The notes below the pieces were generated by a model that searched no databases, had not been told where the DNA came from, and saw nothing but the letters and a program-made list of their open reading frames with translations. From the NCBI GenBank assembly GCA_016218095.1, contig JACREV010000140.1:1-10236 (forward strand): a stretch of 10,236 nt of DNA, in the 5' to 3' direction. Shown here piece by piece: positions 1 to 6,930 of the stretch. Numbering within the stretch: the stretch's first letter is position 1; every line of letters begins with the position of its first letter. This DNA comes from Deltaproteobacteria bacterium (GTDB lineage: Bacteria > Desulfobacterota > GWC2-55-46). The position numbers and the translations under genes are program-made.

Positions 1-680
1 AGGTGGCTTTTGAGCCTCACTATCTCCTCGCTTATCGCCGTCCTGTCGGCGAAGACGGCGGCCTCCAGGAGTATCCGGGACTCGTCCACGCGGTCCTTCA
101 AGAACTTCTCCATCTCATCTTTAAGCCTCTGCCTGTAAGCCTCGAGCACCTTGGGCGCGCGCGCCTCTATGTTGAAGAGGAGCCCTTCGAGCGTCTCTAT
201 CATCGCAAAGAGGTCGGCCTTTAAAGCCTTGCCTTCGGCGACCCTCCACGCCTCGAGTTTTTCAAAGGCCTCGTCGAGACCTTTTTTTACGGACTCCCAG
301 TCCTTCTCCGCGATAGAGTCCTTCTTCTCGACCGTGAATATGTCCTTCAGCCTGAAGAGCGTCTCTATGTCGAGCGCGCCCTTAAGACCGAATTCCTTCT
401 TCACGTCCTCCGCGGCGTCCATATATGCCTTCGCGAGCGGGAGATTGAGCTTCAACGCCGGGGCCTCGGCCGAGACCGCGTTTATGAATATCGAGAACGC
501 GCCCCTCGAGAACCTCTTTTTTATCTCATCCCTTATCTTTCCCTCGAACTGGTAGAACCTCTCGGGCATGCGGAGGCTTATGTCGATGAACCTGTGGTTC
601 AACGACTTCGCCTCTATCGAAAATGCGTCTCCCCCTATCTGGATGTCCCCCCGGCCGTAGCCGGTCATTGATTTGGCCAT
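1..680 (-). CDS. yicC: YicC/YloC family protein (putative endoribonuclease), C-terminus off the left edge
   Basis: Reading down from ATG at 680 gives 226 uninterrupted codons to the edge; the family is usually about 290 residues, so roughly the last 60 are missing. The start MAKSMTGYGRG is the YicC N-terminal signature (SMTGxGR), followed by SLNHRFIDISLRMPE (about residues 26-40), also typical. Near the edge, FADRTAISEEIVRLKSHL matches the conserved start of the C-terminal domain (DUF1732). Members of this family have been reported as endoribonucleases acting on RNA in the cytoplasm; the role here is by family only. The start is supported by GGAG about 10 bases upstream. It begins 26 bases after the DUF4416 stop and is probably co-transcribed with it. 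In many proteobacteria yicC is next to gmk and rpoZ, which could lie beyond position 1. Ile codons are mostly ATA (14 of 17). Confidence 0.93.
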   Translation of the reverse strand, partial: MAKSMTGYGRGDIQIGGDAFSIEAKSLNHRFIDISLRMPERFYQFEGKIRDEIKKRFSRGAFSIFINAVSAEAPALKLNLPLAKAYMDAAEDVKKEFGLKGALDIETLFRLKDIFTVEKKDSIAEKDWESVKKGLDEAFEKLEAWRVAEGKALKADLFAMIETLEGLLFNIEARAPKVLEAYRQRLKDEMEKFLKDRVDESRILLEAAVFADRTAISEEIVRLKSH

Positions 681-706
681 GTTGCATCTTCTCCGTTTGA
701 TCTCTC

Positions 707-1243
707 CTAAGAGCCTCCGCCCGTCGGCCTTGCGGCCAGGAGCCTCTTTCTTATCTCCACAAGGAGGGAGCGCATCTCTTCTGTCCCGTAGTCGGGGTAC
801 GTCCACTCGAGGGTCTTGAAACCCTTGCCCCTCTCGTACATGAGCGTCACCTCGGCGTAGACCCCGCCTCCGACGTAGACCCTGTGCGAAAAATTCTTGC
901 AGGAGGCGAGGACAAGCTTTTCAAGGGCGATATAGCCCGGGTCGATGTTGACTTTTCTTGCCCCCGCTTCAGCGAACTCGCCCTCCATGGCGTTCGTGAG
1001 GAGCTTTATGGAAGAGAGGTCCCCCGGAGACACCTGGCGTGAAAAGGAAAGGACCTTTCTTGTAAGCGGGGACCCGATCTCGCCGCTGTAGTAGTCCGTA
1101 TCGAGCGCAAACGGCCCGCTCAATACGTCTATCGCCCCGAAGCGCTCTTCAAGCCTCTTGAACACCCCGGGGAAGAGCCGCGCGTCAGCCGTAAATACCG
1201 AGACGATGAGCTTTACGGCATCCGGCTCCTTGGGCGCGGTCAT
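707..1243 (-). CDS. DUF4416 family protein
   Basis: This is a 178-residue protein of unknown function that I recognise as DUF4416. Hallmarks visible are a GAIDVLSGPFALDTDYYSGE block (about 36-55), IKLLTNAMEGEF (79-90), RKVNIDPGYIALEKLVLAS (96-114), the KNFSHRVYVGGGVYAEVTL block (116-134) and the near-terminal WTYPDYGTEEMR (147-158). It has no signal peptide or membrane segment, so it should be cytoplasmic. The length is typical of the family. Its ATG overlaps the rfaE1 stop by four bases (ATGA, 1240-1243), and AAGG lies about 4 bases upstream, so translation is probably coupled to the kinase. The His, Asp, Tyr and Glu residues in the conserved blocks could form an active site, but no reaction is known to me. 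Context (heptose kinase upstream, YicC downstream) does not reveal a job. Confidence 0.9.
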   Translation of the reverse strand: MTAPKEPDAVKLIVSVFTADARLFPGVFKRLEERFGAIDVLSGPFALDTDYYSGEIGSPLTRKVLSFSRQVSPGDLSSIKLLTNAMEGEFAEAGARKVNIDPGYIALEKLVLASCKNFSHRVYVGGGVYAEVTLMYERGKGFKTLEWTYPDYGTEEMRSLLVEIRKRLLAARPTGGGS

Positions 1244-2244
1244 CTCGCCTTCTTTAGCCCCGCCTCCACGGCCGCGGCGAGCTCCTCGGGCGCGACCGTC
1301 GCCGTGCCGACCTTGCCGACGACGACGCCGGCCGCGAAGTTGGCTATGACCGCGGCCTCCTTATAGCTGGCCCCTGAGGCGAGCGCGAGCCCGAGCGCGC
1401 CTATGACCGTGTCTCCGGCGCCGCTCACGTCAAAGACCTCCTGAGCGACGGTCGGTATGTGGGTCTCGGAGTTCTGCTCAAAGAGGCTCATCCCGTTCTC
1501 CCCGCGCGTGATCAAGAGCGCCTCGCACCCGAGCTTGTTGAAGAGGACCTCCCCGGCCCTGTGGAGCGAGGCGTCGTCGGTTATCTCTACACCCGAGGCG
1601 AGAGAGGCCTCGAGGTTGTTGGGCGTGACTATGGAAACGCCCCTGTAGTAATCGAAGTGCTCTACCTTCGGGTCGACCGCTATGGGCCTGTCGAACTTCC
1701 TCGCCGCCTCGACCGTGTCCTCGACGAGGGACTCGGTTATGAGCCCCTTGGCATAATCCGAGATTATGACGAGGTCGGCGGACCTTACCGCCTTTTTTAT
1801 GTAGTTGAAGACCTTTGCCGTGGAATCCGGCTCTATCCTGTCCTTCTTTTCCCTGTCGAAGCGGACGACCTGCTGGTTGTGGGCTATGACCCTCGTCTTT
1901 ATCGTAGTCGGCCTTTTGGCGTCGGCTATGATACCCTCTGTCGGTATCCCCTTCTCCTTGAGCGCGGCGATGAGCTTCTTGCCGTCGTCGTCCCTGCCGA
2001 CAACACCCGTCACAAGGGATTTGCCCCCGAGCGAGTGTATGTTGTTGACGACGTTGGCCGAGCCGCCGAGCATGAGGGATTCGGAGGTGACCTCGACGAC
2101 CGGGACCGGGGCCTCGGGGGAGATGCGGCGCACCTTGCCCCAGATGAAGTGGTCCATTATGAGGTCGCCGATGACGAGTATCCGGGTGTCCCGGAACCGC
2201 TCGATTATCGTTCTCGCCCTTTTAAGACTTAAAAGGTGTCTCAT
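1240..2244 (-). CDS. rfaE1: D-glycero-beta-D-manno-heptose-7-phosphate kinase (RfaE1, kinase-only HldE)
   Basis: This PfkB/ribokinase-family sugar kinase phosphorylates heptose 7-phosphate at O-1, giving the 1,7-bisphosphate on the way to ADP-heptose for the LPS inner core. Features seen: VIGDLIMDHFIWG (24-36), RISPEAPVPVVEV (40-52, an HldE hallmark), the sugar-binding GGSANVVNN (60-68), SDYAKG (162-167), DPK (191-193), TPNN (207-210), and the anion-hole motif DVSGAGDTV (272-280), with Asp278 as the expected catalytic base. It follows the kinase half of E. coli HldE closely to VVVGKVGTATVAPEEL, then ends at 334 residues, so the C-terminal adenylyltransferase domain is absent. A separate RfaE2 must be encoded elsewhere. 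The ATG at 2244 overlaps the preceding glycosyltransferase stop by four bases (ATGA). This is a cytoplasmic enzyme feeding the heptosyltransferases in the same cluster. Confidence 0.95.
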   Translation of the reverse strand: MRHLLSLKRARTIIERFRDTRILVIGDLIMDHFIWGKVRRISPEAPVPVVEVTSESLMLGGSANVVNNIHSLGGKSLVTGVVGRDDDGKKLIAALKEKGIPTEGIIADAKRPTTIKTRVIAHNQQVVRFDREKKDRIEPDSTAKVFNYIKKAVRSADLVIISDYAKGLITESLVEDTVEAARKFDRPIAVDPKVEHFDYYRGVSIVTPNNLEASLASGVEITDDASLHRAGEVLFNKLGCEALLITRGENGMSLFEQNSETHIPTVAQEVFDVSGAGDTVIGALGLALASGASYKEAAVIANFAAGVVVGKVGTATVAPEELAAAVEAGLKKAR

Positions 2245-3365
2245 CCTGTTATCTTCAGCCCTTCCACGAGATCCAGAAATTCCCCGACGGTCCTTTCCAT
2301 CGGGTGCCTCAGAGCTTCGACCCTTGCGAGCCTTCCGGCTTCAAGCCTCGCGCCCCTGTCGAGGAAGAGCGAGACCTTTGCCGCGACCTCTTCGTGGTCG
2401 GTCGGCTCCTCGACTATCCCGCCGCTCTTTCCGTCTTCTATCAGCTCCGAAACGCCGCTTATCCGCGAGGTCACGACCGGAAGGCCGGCCGCCATCGCCT
2501 CAAGGCACGCGTTCCCGAACGGCTCATATATCGTCGGGAGCAGGAATATGTCGCCTGCCTGGCAGTAGTTGTACGCCCCTTCGACAGGCCCCTTGAAGAT
2601 CACCCTGTCCGCCACGCCTGTCCTCTTTGCCTCGTCGAGATACCTGGCCGTATCCCCCTTGCCTATGGCCATGAGCTTTACGTCAGCATCTTTAATGAGG
2701 CTGAGCGCCCTTATAGCGTACAGCAACCCTTTTCTCTCAAAACCAGAGCCGATGAAAAGGATGAGGACCGTATCCCCGGCTATGCCGCAGGACGCCCGCA
2801 GTCGCGCCCTTTCGGCCTCGTCAGGGGGCTTCAACAAAGCGAAGTCTATCCCGTTGTATATAACACATATCTTTTCGGCTGGCAAACCATAATGCCTTAT
2901 AATCTCGTCCTTTACCCTCCTGGAATTGGCCACGACGGCTTTGAGCCCCGGGTCCTTGAACAGCCTCTCTTCGAGCCTCAAGATCACCTTGTGCTTGGGG
3001 CTCAAGGACAGCGACGCCCTCTTAAGCGCCGAAGCGGTCCTTCCCCTCTGTATGAGCCACTCCCTGTGGCAACCGTCGCCGGCGCGGTATATGTCCTGCG
3101 AGAACGTCCGCTCCAGGCTCAAGGTAAGGTCGGGCCTTACCCGTTTGACCTCTCTCGCCACGTTCGTCGCGAACCTCAATGGACGGAGGAACGCGGGCCC
3201 GCCGGCGTCGATCTTATGGATCGTGACGCCCTTTTCCCCCTCCCACGACGACGAAAAGACGTCGAGCCTGTGCCCGCGATCGAGGAGCTTCGAGATGAAC
3301 CTCTGAAGGAAGACCTCGGCCCCGCCGTAGGGCGTGTACTTCATCCGTATGAGGCCTATCCTCAA
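2241..3365 (-). CDS. WaaG/RfaG-like GT4 glycosyltransferase (LPS core)
   Basis: This GT-B glycosyltransferase is predicted to transfer a sugar from a nucleotide donor onto the LPS core at the cytoplasmic face of the inner membrane. The N-terminus (RIGLIRMKYTPYGGAEVFL, residues 2-20) and SSSWEG (38-43) resemble E. coli WaaG, as does GSGFERKG (206-213). The length, 374 residues, equals that of E. coli WaaG as I recall it. Donor-site features are YNGID (170-174) and an EX7E motif (Glu281 and Glu289 in YEPFGNACLEAMAAGLP). The open frame extends upstream to 3677, but that part lies inside the preceding gene and has no glycosyltransferase character. I chose TTG at 3365 because the protein starts naturally there, GGAG sits 8 bases upstream, and TTG overlaps the preceding stop as TTGA. 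The acceptor and sugar (glucose in E. coli) are not determined. Confidence 0.9.
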   Translation of the reverse strand: MRIGLIRMKYTPYGGAEVFLQRFISKLLDRGHRLDVFSSSWEGEKGVTIHKIDAGGPAFLRPLRFATNVAREVKRVRPDLTLSLERTFSQDIYRAGDGCHREWLIQRGRTASALKRASLSLSPKHKVILRLEERLFKDPGLKAVVANSRRVKDEIIRHYGLPAEKICVIYNGIDFALLKPPDEAERARLRASCGIAGDTVLILFIGSGFERKGLLYAIRALSLIKDADVKLMAIGKGDTARYLDEAKRTGVADRVIFKGPVEGAYNYCQAGDIFLLPTIYEPFGNACLEAMAAGLPVVTSRISGVSELIEDGKSGGIVEEPTDHEEVAAKVSLFLDRGARLEAGRLARVEALRHPMERTVGEFLDLVEGLKITG

Positions 3366-4408
3366 CTCGACCGCTCCTTTCGCTCCGCGCCCGAAAGAAG
3401 CGATTGAAGGGCCGAGAAGGCCTCTTCGGCTGTAACGTCGGAGGCCCTCCGCGTGCCCTTCTGGAGTATGCGGTGGTCGACACCCCAGGGCGACCACTTG
3501 ACCGGGTCGGTCGAGCCCCAGACCGCGACGACGGGCTTGCCGAGCGCCGCGGCTATGTGCATGGCGCCGCCGTCCGGCGTGACGGCTATTGCCCCCGCGC
3601 TCATCGCGGCTACGAGTTCCTGGAGGTTCTCCGTCCTGTAGGGGAAGGGCTTCCTTTTCATGTTGGAGATGAGCCACTCGGCCGCCCCGTCGTCTCCGGG
3701 ATGGAAACGGTTGTCGGAAGCGCCGGGCGACCAGAGGAGCATGACCGGGAGCTTGAGCCGCTCGTCTATCAGGGCCCCGAGTTCCCTGTACCTCTCAAGG
3801 GGCCACCTGTTCTCGGGCTTCCTCGAGCTTATCTGGAAGATCACCGCGTCTTCGGGGTTTTTAAGGCCGAGCCTTTTCAGATAGACAAAGGCCTTCTCCC
3901 TCTCCAATGGTGCGGGGTTCAACACCATCTTCGGCGGCCTCCCCTTGACCCCGAAGGGCGCAAGGAGCCCCATTACGGCCTCGACCTCGTGGAGGCCGTC
4001 CGGAGGAGCGGGGAGCCGCCGATTAAGGAAGAGCCTCGCCGAGGAGTCCTTCGCCGACGCGTAGCCGACCCGGAGGCGCGCGCCGGATAGGAAGGCGAGC
4101 CTCGCCGCCCTCTTTGAATAGTCATAACTGCATGCTATCGCCGCGTCGAACCTCTCGGCGCGCAGGCGCATAAATAGCGCGAGGTTCTTCAAGTGCGCGG
4201 AAAGGGACCCGCCTTCGCTGTGCTTCGCCTTCTCATAGACGAACACCTTGTCGATGTCCGGGTTGTTCGCTACGACGTCCGCGTTGTAGGAGTTGACGAG
4301 GACCGCCACACTGCACTCGGGGCGGGCGAGCTTCAACGCCCTTATCGCCGGGGTCGTGCATACGAGGTCCCCGATGTTGTCCCTCCTGATGAAGAGCGCC
4401 TTTTTCAT
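3362..4408 (-). CDS. GT9 family heptosyltransferase (RfaF/WaaF-like), third in the operon
   Basis: This is an ADP-heptose:LPS heptosyltransferase-family (GT9, GT-B fold) enzyme, predicted to add a heptose to the inner core at the cytoplasmic face. From ATG at 4408 it has 348 residues, normal for the family. Visible motifs are ALFIRRDNIGDLVCTTPAIR (4-23; the IGD motif with the acidic residues expected at the acceptor side), FQISSRKPENRWPLERY (191-207), and the donor-site signature TPDGGAMHIAAALGKPVVAVWG (277-298). Unlike its two paralogues here, it lacks the C-terminal four-cysteine cluster. An in-frame TTG at 4423 would add five residues, but the family-like MKKALFIRRDN start favours 4408; neither start has an ideal ribosome site. 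It follows a terminator-like hairpin by 13 bases, and its stop overlaps the WaaG-like start (TTGA). Confidence 0.9.
   Translation of the reverse strand: MKKALFIRRDNIGDLVCTTPAIRALKLARPECSVAVLVNSYNADVVANNPDIDKVFVYEKAKHSEGGSLSAHLKNLALFMRLRAERFDAAIACSYDYSKRAARLAFLSGARLRVGYASAKDSSARLFLNRRLPAPPDGLHEVEAVMGLLAPFGVKGRPPKMVLNPAPLEREKAFVYLKRLGLKNPEDAVIFQISSRKPENRWPLERYRELGALIDERLKLPVMLLWSPGASDNRFHPGDDGAAEWLISNMKRKPFPYRTENLQELVAAMSAGAIAVTPDGGAMHIAAALGKPVVAVWGSTDPVKWSPWGVDHRILQKGTRRASDVTAEEAFSALQSLLSGAERKERSS
3374..3377 (-). promoter_or_regulatory. Ribosome binding site fixing the TTG start of the WaaG-like gene
   Basis: On the minus strand AAAGGAG is followed by an 8-base spacer and then TTG (3365-3363). 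This supports the short, 374-residue form over the longer open frame that runs into the upstream gene. Confidence 0.7.
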
Positions 4409-4421
4409 CTCCGGTCCGTTC

Positions 4422-4462
4422 AAAAAAAATTACCCCCGCGCCCGCGTTGAAGGAAGCGGGGG
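4422..4462 (-). terminator. Terminator-like hairpin with T8 between the ligase and third GT9
   Basis: On the minus strand CCCCCGC (4462-4456) can pair perfectly with GCGGGGG (4439-4433) across a 16-base loop. TAA and then eight Ts (4429-4422) follow. An alternative 5-bp inner stem (4441-4445 with 4456-4460) is possible. A GC-rich stem plus U-tract is the pattern of an intrinsic terminator. It comes 26 bases after the ligase stop and only 13 bases before the next ATG, so it may attenuate rather than end transcription. The 3-base gap between stem and T-tract, and the long loop, weaken the call. Confidence 0.55.
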
Positions 4463-4488
4463 GGTGGCGCCGCATGCGGACAGGGCGG

Positions 4489-5661
4489 TCAGGTCCAGGG
4501 CCGATCGGAGCGCCCTGTCAGGTTGAAGGCCGTAGCCGCAAGGAGCCCCATGATAAGCGTAAAGAAGATCGCGTGTTCGTGATGGAGCGTCGTGTTCGTG
4601 ATCCCGGCGACTATGACGATCACGTACACCCCGAGAGCGCCGTACCATACGGACCTGCCGTAAAGCGATTCGGAGCCCCTTAAGCCACGGGCCTTCCAGA
4701 GGAGCGCCGCCGCTCCTCCGAGCACCGCCGCGAGCGCGGCCGCGCCTATGGCCCCGTTCTGAACGAGGGTGTTTATGTACAGGCTGTGGGCGTGTCCGAG
4801 GGTGGCCTTCTCGTGGCCTGAAAGGTAGTAGTTGTTGAGCCCTATGCCTGCGACCGGATGGGCCTCGAAGGTCTCGACCGAGAGCGCCCATGCCTTGAAC
4901 CGCTCGCTGTCGTACGCGCCCCTTTTCACGTTCAGGGGCGAATAGAAGTACCCTATCGTGCATACGGAGATCACGACAAGGAGCGCGAGCGCCTTGGACT
5001 TCGAGCACGAGTACCTGGCGACGAGGACCGATACGGAGGCGGCCATGAACGCGAGGAACGACCCGCGCGACGCCGTAAAGAGGAGGATTATCATGAAGAA
5101 GACCGCGACACACGCGAATAGGACGCGCTCGGAGCGGGTGCGGCTGAAGAGGAAGAGGCTTAAAGATAACGCCGCGGCCATCGAGACGAATATGCCAGTA
5201 TGGTTCGAGTGGCCGAGCGAGAGTATCTCAAGGGGCTTTCCCGTCCACTGCATCGCGGCCACCCCCCAGAGCCCGCCCATGGCAAGGGAGGCGAGGAGGC
5301 CCCATATGACCGCCTTTCCCTCGCCCTCGGCGCTTATGGAGTTCGCGGTTACGAGGAATACCGCGCAGTACCTGAAGACGTCCCAGAGCCCCTTCAAGCT
5401 CGCCTTCTGGTCGAGTGCGGTTACGGTCGAGACGACGCCTGAGAGGAAGAGCGCGAGGAGGCCGAACCCGAATGCGGTGACGATGAACCCCTTCTTCCTC
5501 CTGAACGACAGGAGGAACCCGAGTACGGCTATGCCGAAGCCTATGTTCTTAACACCCTCGGAGAGCGGGAGCGCAACGGCCATTATGAAAAGCCCGACGA
5601 GGTCGAGCCTCTCCGTAAATGCGGCGAATTCGTTTTTAATGACTCCCTCGATGCCTCTCAT
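4489..5661 (-). CDS. O-antigen ligase (WaaL/Wzy_C family) membrane protein
   Basis: This polytopic inner-membrane protein, 390 residues from ATG at 5661, is expected to join an undecaprenyl-linked glycan to lipid A-core on the periplasmic side. Hydrophobic segments occur at about 20-35, 37-53, 60-82, 95-107, 118-137, 154-172, 178-197, 200-215, 224-241, 303-321, 339-354 and 363-380. The Wzy_C hallmarks are TASRGSFLAF (196-205), a loop with RFKAWALSVETFEAHPVAGI (254-273), then GLNNYY and GHAHSLYINTLVQNGAIG (289-306), containing the conserved His region. The open frame continues upstream to 5823, but that extension lies inside the preceding gene. The chosen ATG overlaps the upstream stop (ATGA, 5658-5661) and has AAGG about 8 bases upstream. 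Polymerase (Wzy) is the main alternative, since the family includes both; ligase is favoured by the core-gene context and size. Confidence 0.85.
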   Translation of the reverse strand: MRGIEGVIKNEFAAFTERLDLVGLFIMAVALPLSEGVKNIGFGIAVLGFLLSFRRKKGFIVTAFGFGLLALFLSGVVSTVTALDQKASLKGLWDVFRYCAVFLVTANSISAEGEGKAVIWGLLASLAMGGLWGVAAMQWTGKPLEILSLGHSNHTGIFVSMAAALSLSLFLFSRTRSERVLFACVAVFFMIILLFTASRGSFLAFMAASVSVLVARYSCSKSKALALLVVISVCTIGYFYSPLNVKRGAYDSERFKAWALSVETFEAHPVAGIGLNNYYLSGHEKATLGHAHSLYINTLVQNGAIGAAALAAVLGGAAALLWKARGLRGSESLYGRSVWYGALGVYVIVIVAGITNTTLHHEHAIFFTLIMGLLAATAFNLTGRSDRPWT

Positions 5662-6806
5662 CGCTGGGCCTTTTTGGGGTTCCTGAAATGAATGACCTTC
5701 GCTGTCTTCTGCCTTCCGGTCCTTATCGAATCGAGGACCCGCTGTAAGACTTCCTCGGGCAGTATCCCCCTCATGCAGTCGTTTTGCGGGAGGGCGCAGG
5801 CCTTCGACCTGCACGGAGCGCACGGGAGGGCCGCCGTCATGACAACGCTCTCGTTGTTAACCGGCCCGGAGACCTCCGGGTCGTCAGGGCCGAAGAGGGC
5901 GATCGTCGGGGTGCGGAGCGCCTGCGCGAGGTGCATGAGGCCCGAGTCCGTCGTCACTATGGCATCGCTTAATGAGATGAGCGCGGCAGAGCCCCTTAAA
6001 GAGAGCCTTCCCGCGGCGGAGACGGCGCCGGCGGGCAAGGCGGAGGCTTCGGCCGCCTTCGCCTCCCTCGGGCCGCCGAGGACCACGGTCGTGAACCCCG
6101 CGACCTTCGCGAGGGCCGAGAAGGTCCCGGTGTGGACGAGGGGCCACCACTTGTTCCTCTTTGAACCGAACGGGTGGAGCGTGATGAGCCGCTCGTCCTT
6201 TATCCCGTTATCAGAGAGGAACGCCCTCGCCTCGAGGAGGTCCTCCTCGTCGAGAAAGAAATCCATGTGCCTGCCGTGCGGCGCTATCCCGAGGGCCGAG
6301 AGGTTCTTAAGCCTCGCGTCTACAAAGTGCGTCCCAGGCGACTTCATCCTGACCGGGTTTGTAAAGAGGAACGCGAAGCCGCTCTCGGCAGGGCCTATCC
6401 TCCAGGGCGCTTTGGTCATGTAAGCTATGGGGCCGGCGTCCGGGTCGTTGGAATGGAGGGCTATGACGAGGTCGAACGAGCCCGCCTTGAGCTCCTTAAG
6501 AAACCACGGGAGCTTCAAGAGGTATCCGAGGTTTATCCTTCCGGGGTATTTTATGAACGCGTCGACGCACGCATTCCCGGAGAGCACCTCCCGCGCGGCG
6601 ACGCTTACGAGCGCGGTGACCCGCGCATTCGGGAAGTTCCTCCTGACGGCCCTTATGGCCGGGGTGGACATGGCGGTATCGCCTATCGCAGTCGTCGTCA
6701 TGACAAGGATGGATTTTACCCTTGACCTGTCCAGCGGGATGCGCGGCCCTTCCCTGCCGGAGAACGCCTTGAAGGCGAGTTTGAGTATTAGGTGGTGGAG
6801 CTTCAT
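5658..6806 (-). CDS. GT9 family LPS heptosyltransferase with basic N-terminal extension and Cys cluster
   Basis: This 382-residue GT9 (RfaF/WaaF-like) enzyme is predicted to transfer heptose or a related sugar onto the LPS core in the cytoplasm. The family N-terminus does not begin until about residue 30 (SILVMTTTAIGDTAMSTPAI, 32-51; IGD at 41-43). Residues 1-14 (MKLHHLILKLAFKA) look like a basic amphipathic helix that may touch the membrane. The second domain shows ITLHPFGSKRNKWWPLV (208-224), VVLGGPRE (241-248) and the donor-site signature TTDSGLMHLAQALRTPTIALFG (285-306). A four-cysteine cluster follows at 329, 332, 337 and 344 (CAPCRSKACALPQNDC). The ATG at 6806 has no convincing Shine-Dalgarno, so the start is less certain than the frame. 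It is 124 bases after the rfaQ-like gene, and its stop overlaps the ligase start by four bases. Confidence 0.9.
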   Translation of the reverse strand: MKLHHLILKLAFKAFSGREGPRIPLDRSRVKSILVMTTTAIGDTAMSTPAIRAVRRNFPNARVTALVSVAAREVLSGNACVDAFIKYPGRINLGYLLKLPWFLKELKAGSFDLVIALHSNDPDAGPIAYMTKAPWRIGPAESGFAFLFTNPVRMKSPGTHFVDARLKNLSALGIAPHGRHMDFFLDEEDLLEARAFLSDNGIKDERLITLHPFGSKRNKWWPLVHTGTFSALAKVAGFTTVVLGGPREAKAAEASALPAGAVSAAGRLSLRGSAALISLSDAIVTTDSGLMHLAQALRTPTIALFGPDDPEVSGPVNNESVVMTAALPCAPCRSKACALPQNDCMRGILPEEVLQRVLDSIRTGRQKTAKVIHFRNPKKAQR

Positions 6807-6901
6807 CTACGGCTTGAACCGTCCTGCCTTTCACAAGAGGTATGAGAAGCCGGGCGCGGGTCTTTAAGCCGCCCCGAAAGCAAAAATATCTTTACCGGAT
6901 A

Positions 6902-6927
6902 GCCCGGCTTGGCGCTTGAGGCCGGGC
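6902..6927 (-). repeat. Inverted repeat just after the rfaQ-like stop
   Basis: Perfect 7-bp arms GCCCGGC (6902-6908) and GCCGGGC (6921-6927) flank a 12-base loop, starting four bases after the TAG stop. No T-run follows directly; a T5 occurs only about 12 bases further on. It may be a weak terminator or an mRNA 3' stabilising hairpin. The rest of 6807-6930 shows no gene and no clear promoter. Confidence 0.4.
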
Positions 6928-6930
6928 CCG

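Noticed and set aside
1459..3407. Long plus-strand open frames (1459-2232 and 2304-3407) antisense to rfaE1 and the WaaG-like gene
   Set aside because: Their translations show only the mirrored codon bias of the real genes (runs of Arg, Leu, Glu, Gly), with no domain, and the opposite-strand genes are unmistakable.
3366..3677. Upstream extension of the WaaG-like frame (about 104 codons)
   Set aside because: It lies wholly inside the third GT9 gene, reads as Arg/Gly-rich shadow sequence with no family similarity, and a good TTG start with a ribosome site is present at 3365.
4430..5113. Minus-strand frame of 227 codons within the ligase gene
   Set aside because: It is very Arg/His-rich with no recognisable motif, and overlaps the membrane protein in another frame.
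5662..5823. Upstream extension of the O-antigen ligase frame
   Set aside because: It overlaps the end of the second GT9 in another frame. The ATG at 5661, overlapping the stop as ATGA, gives a normal ligase length.
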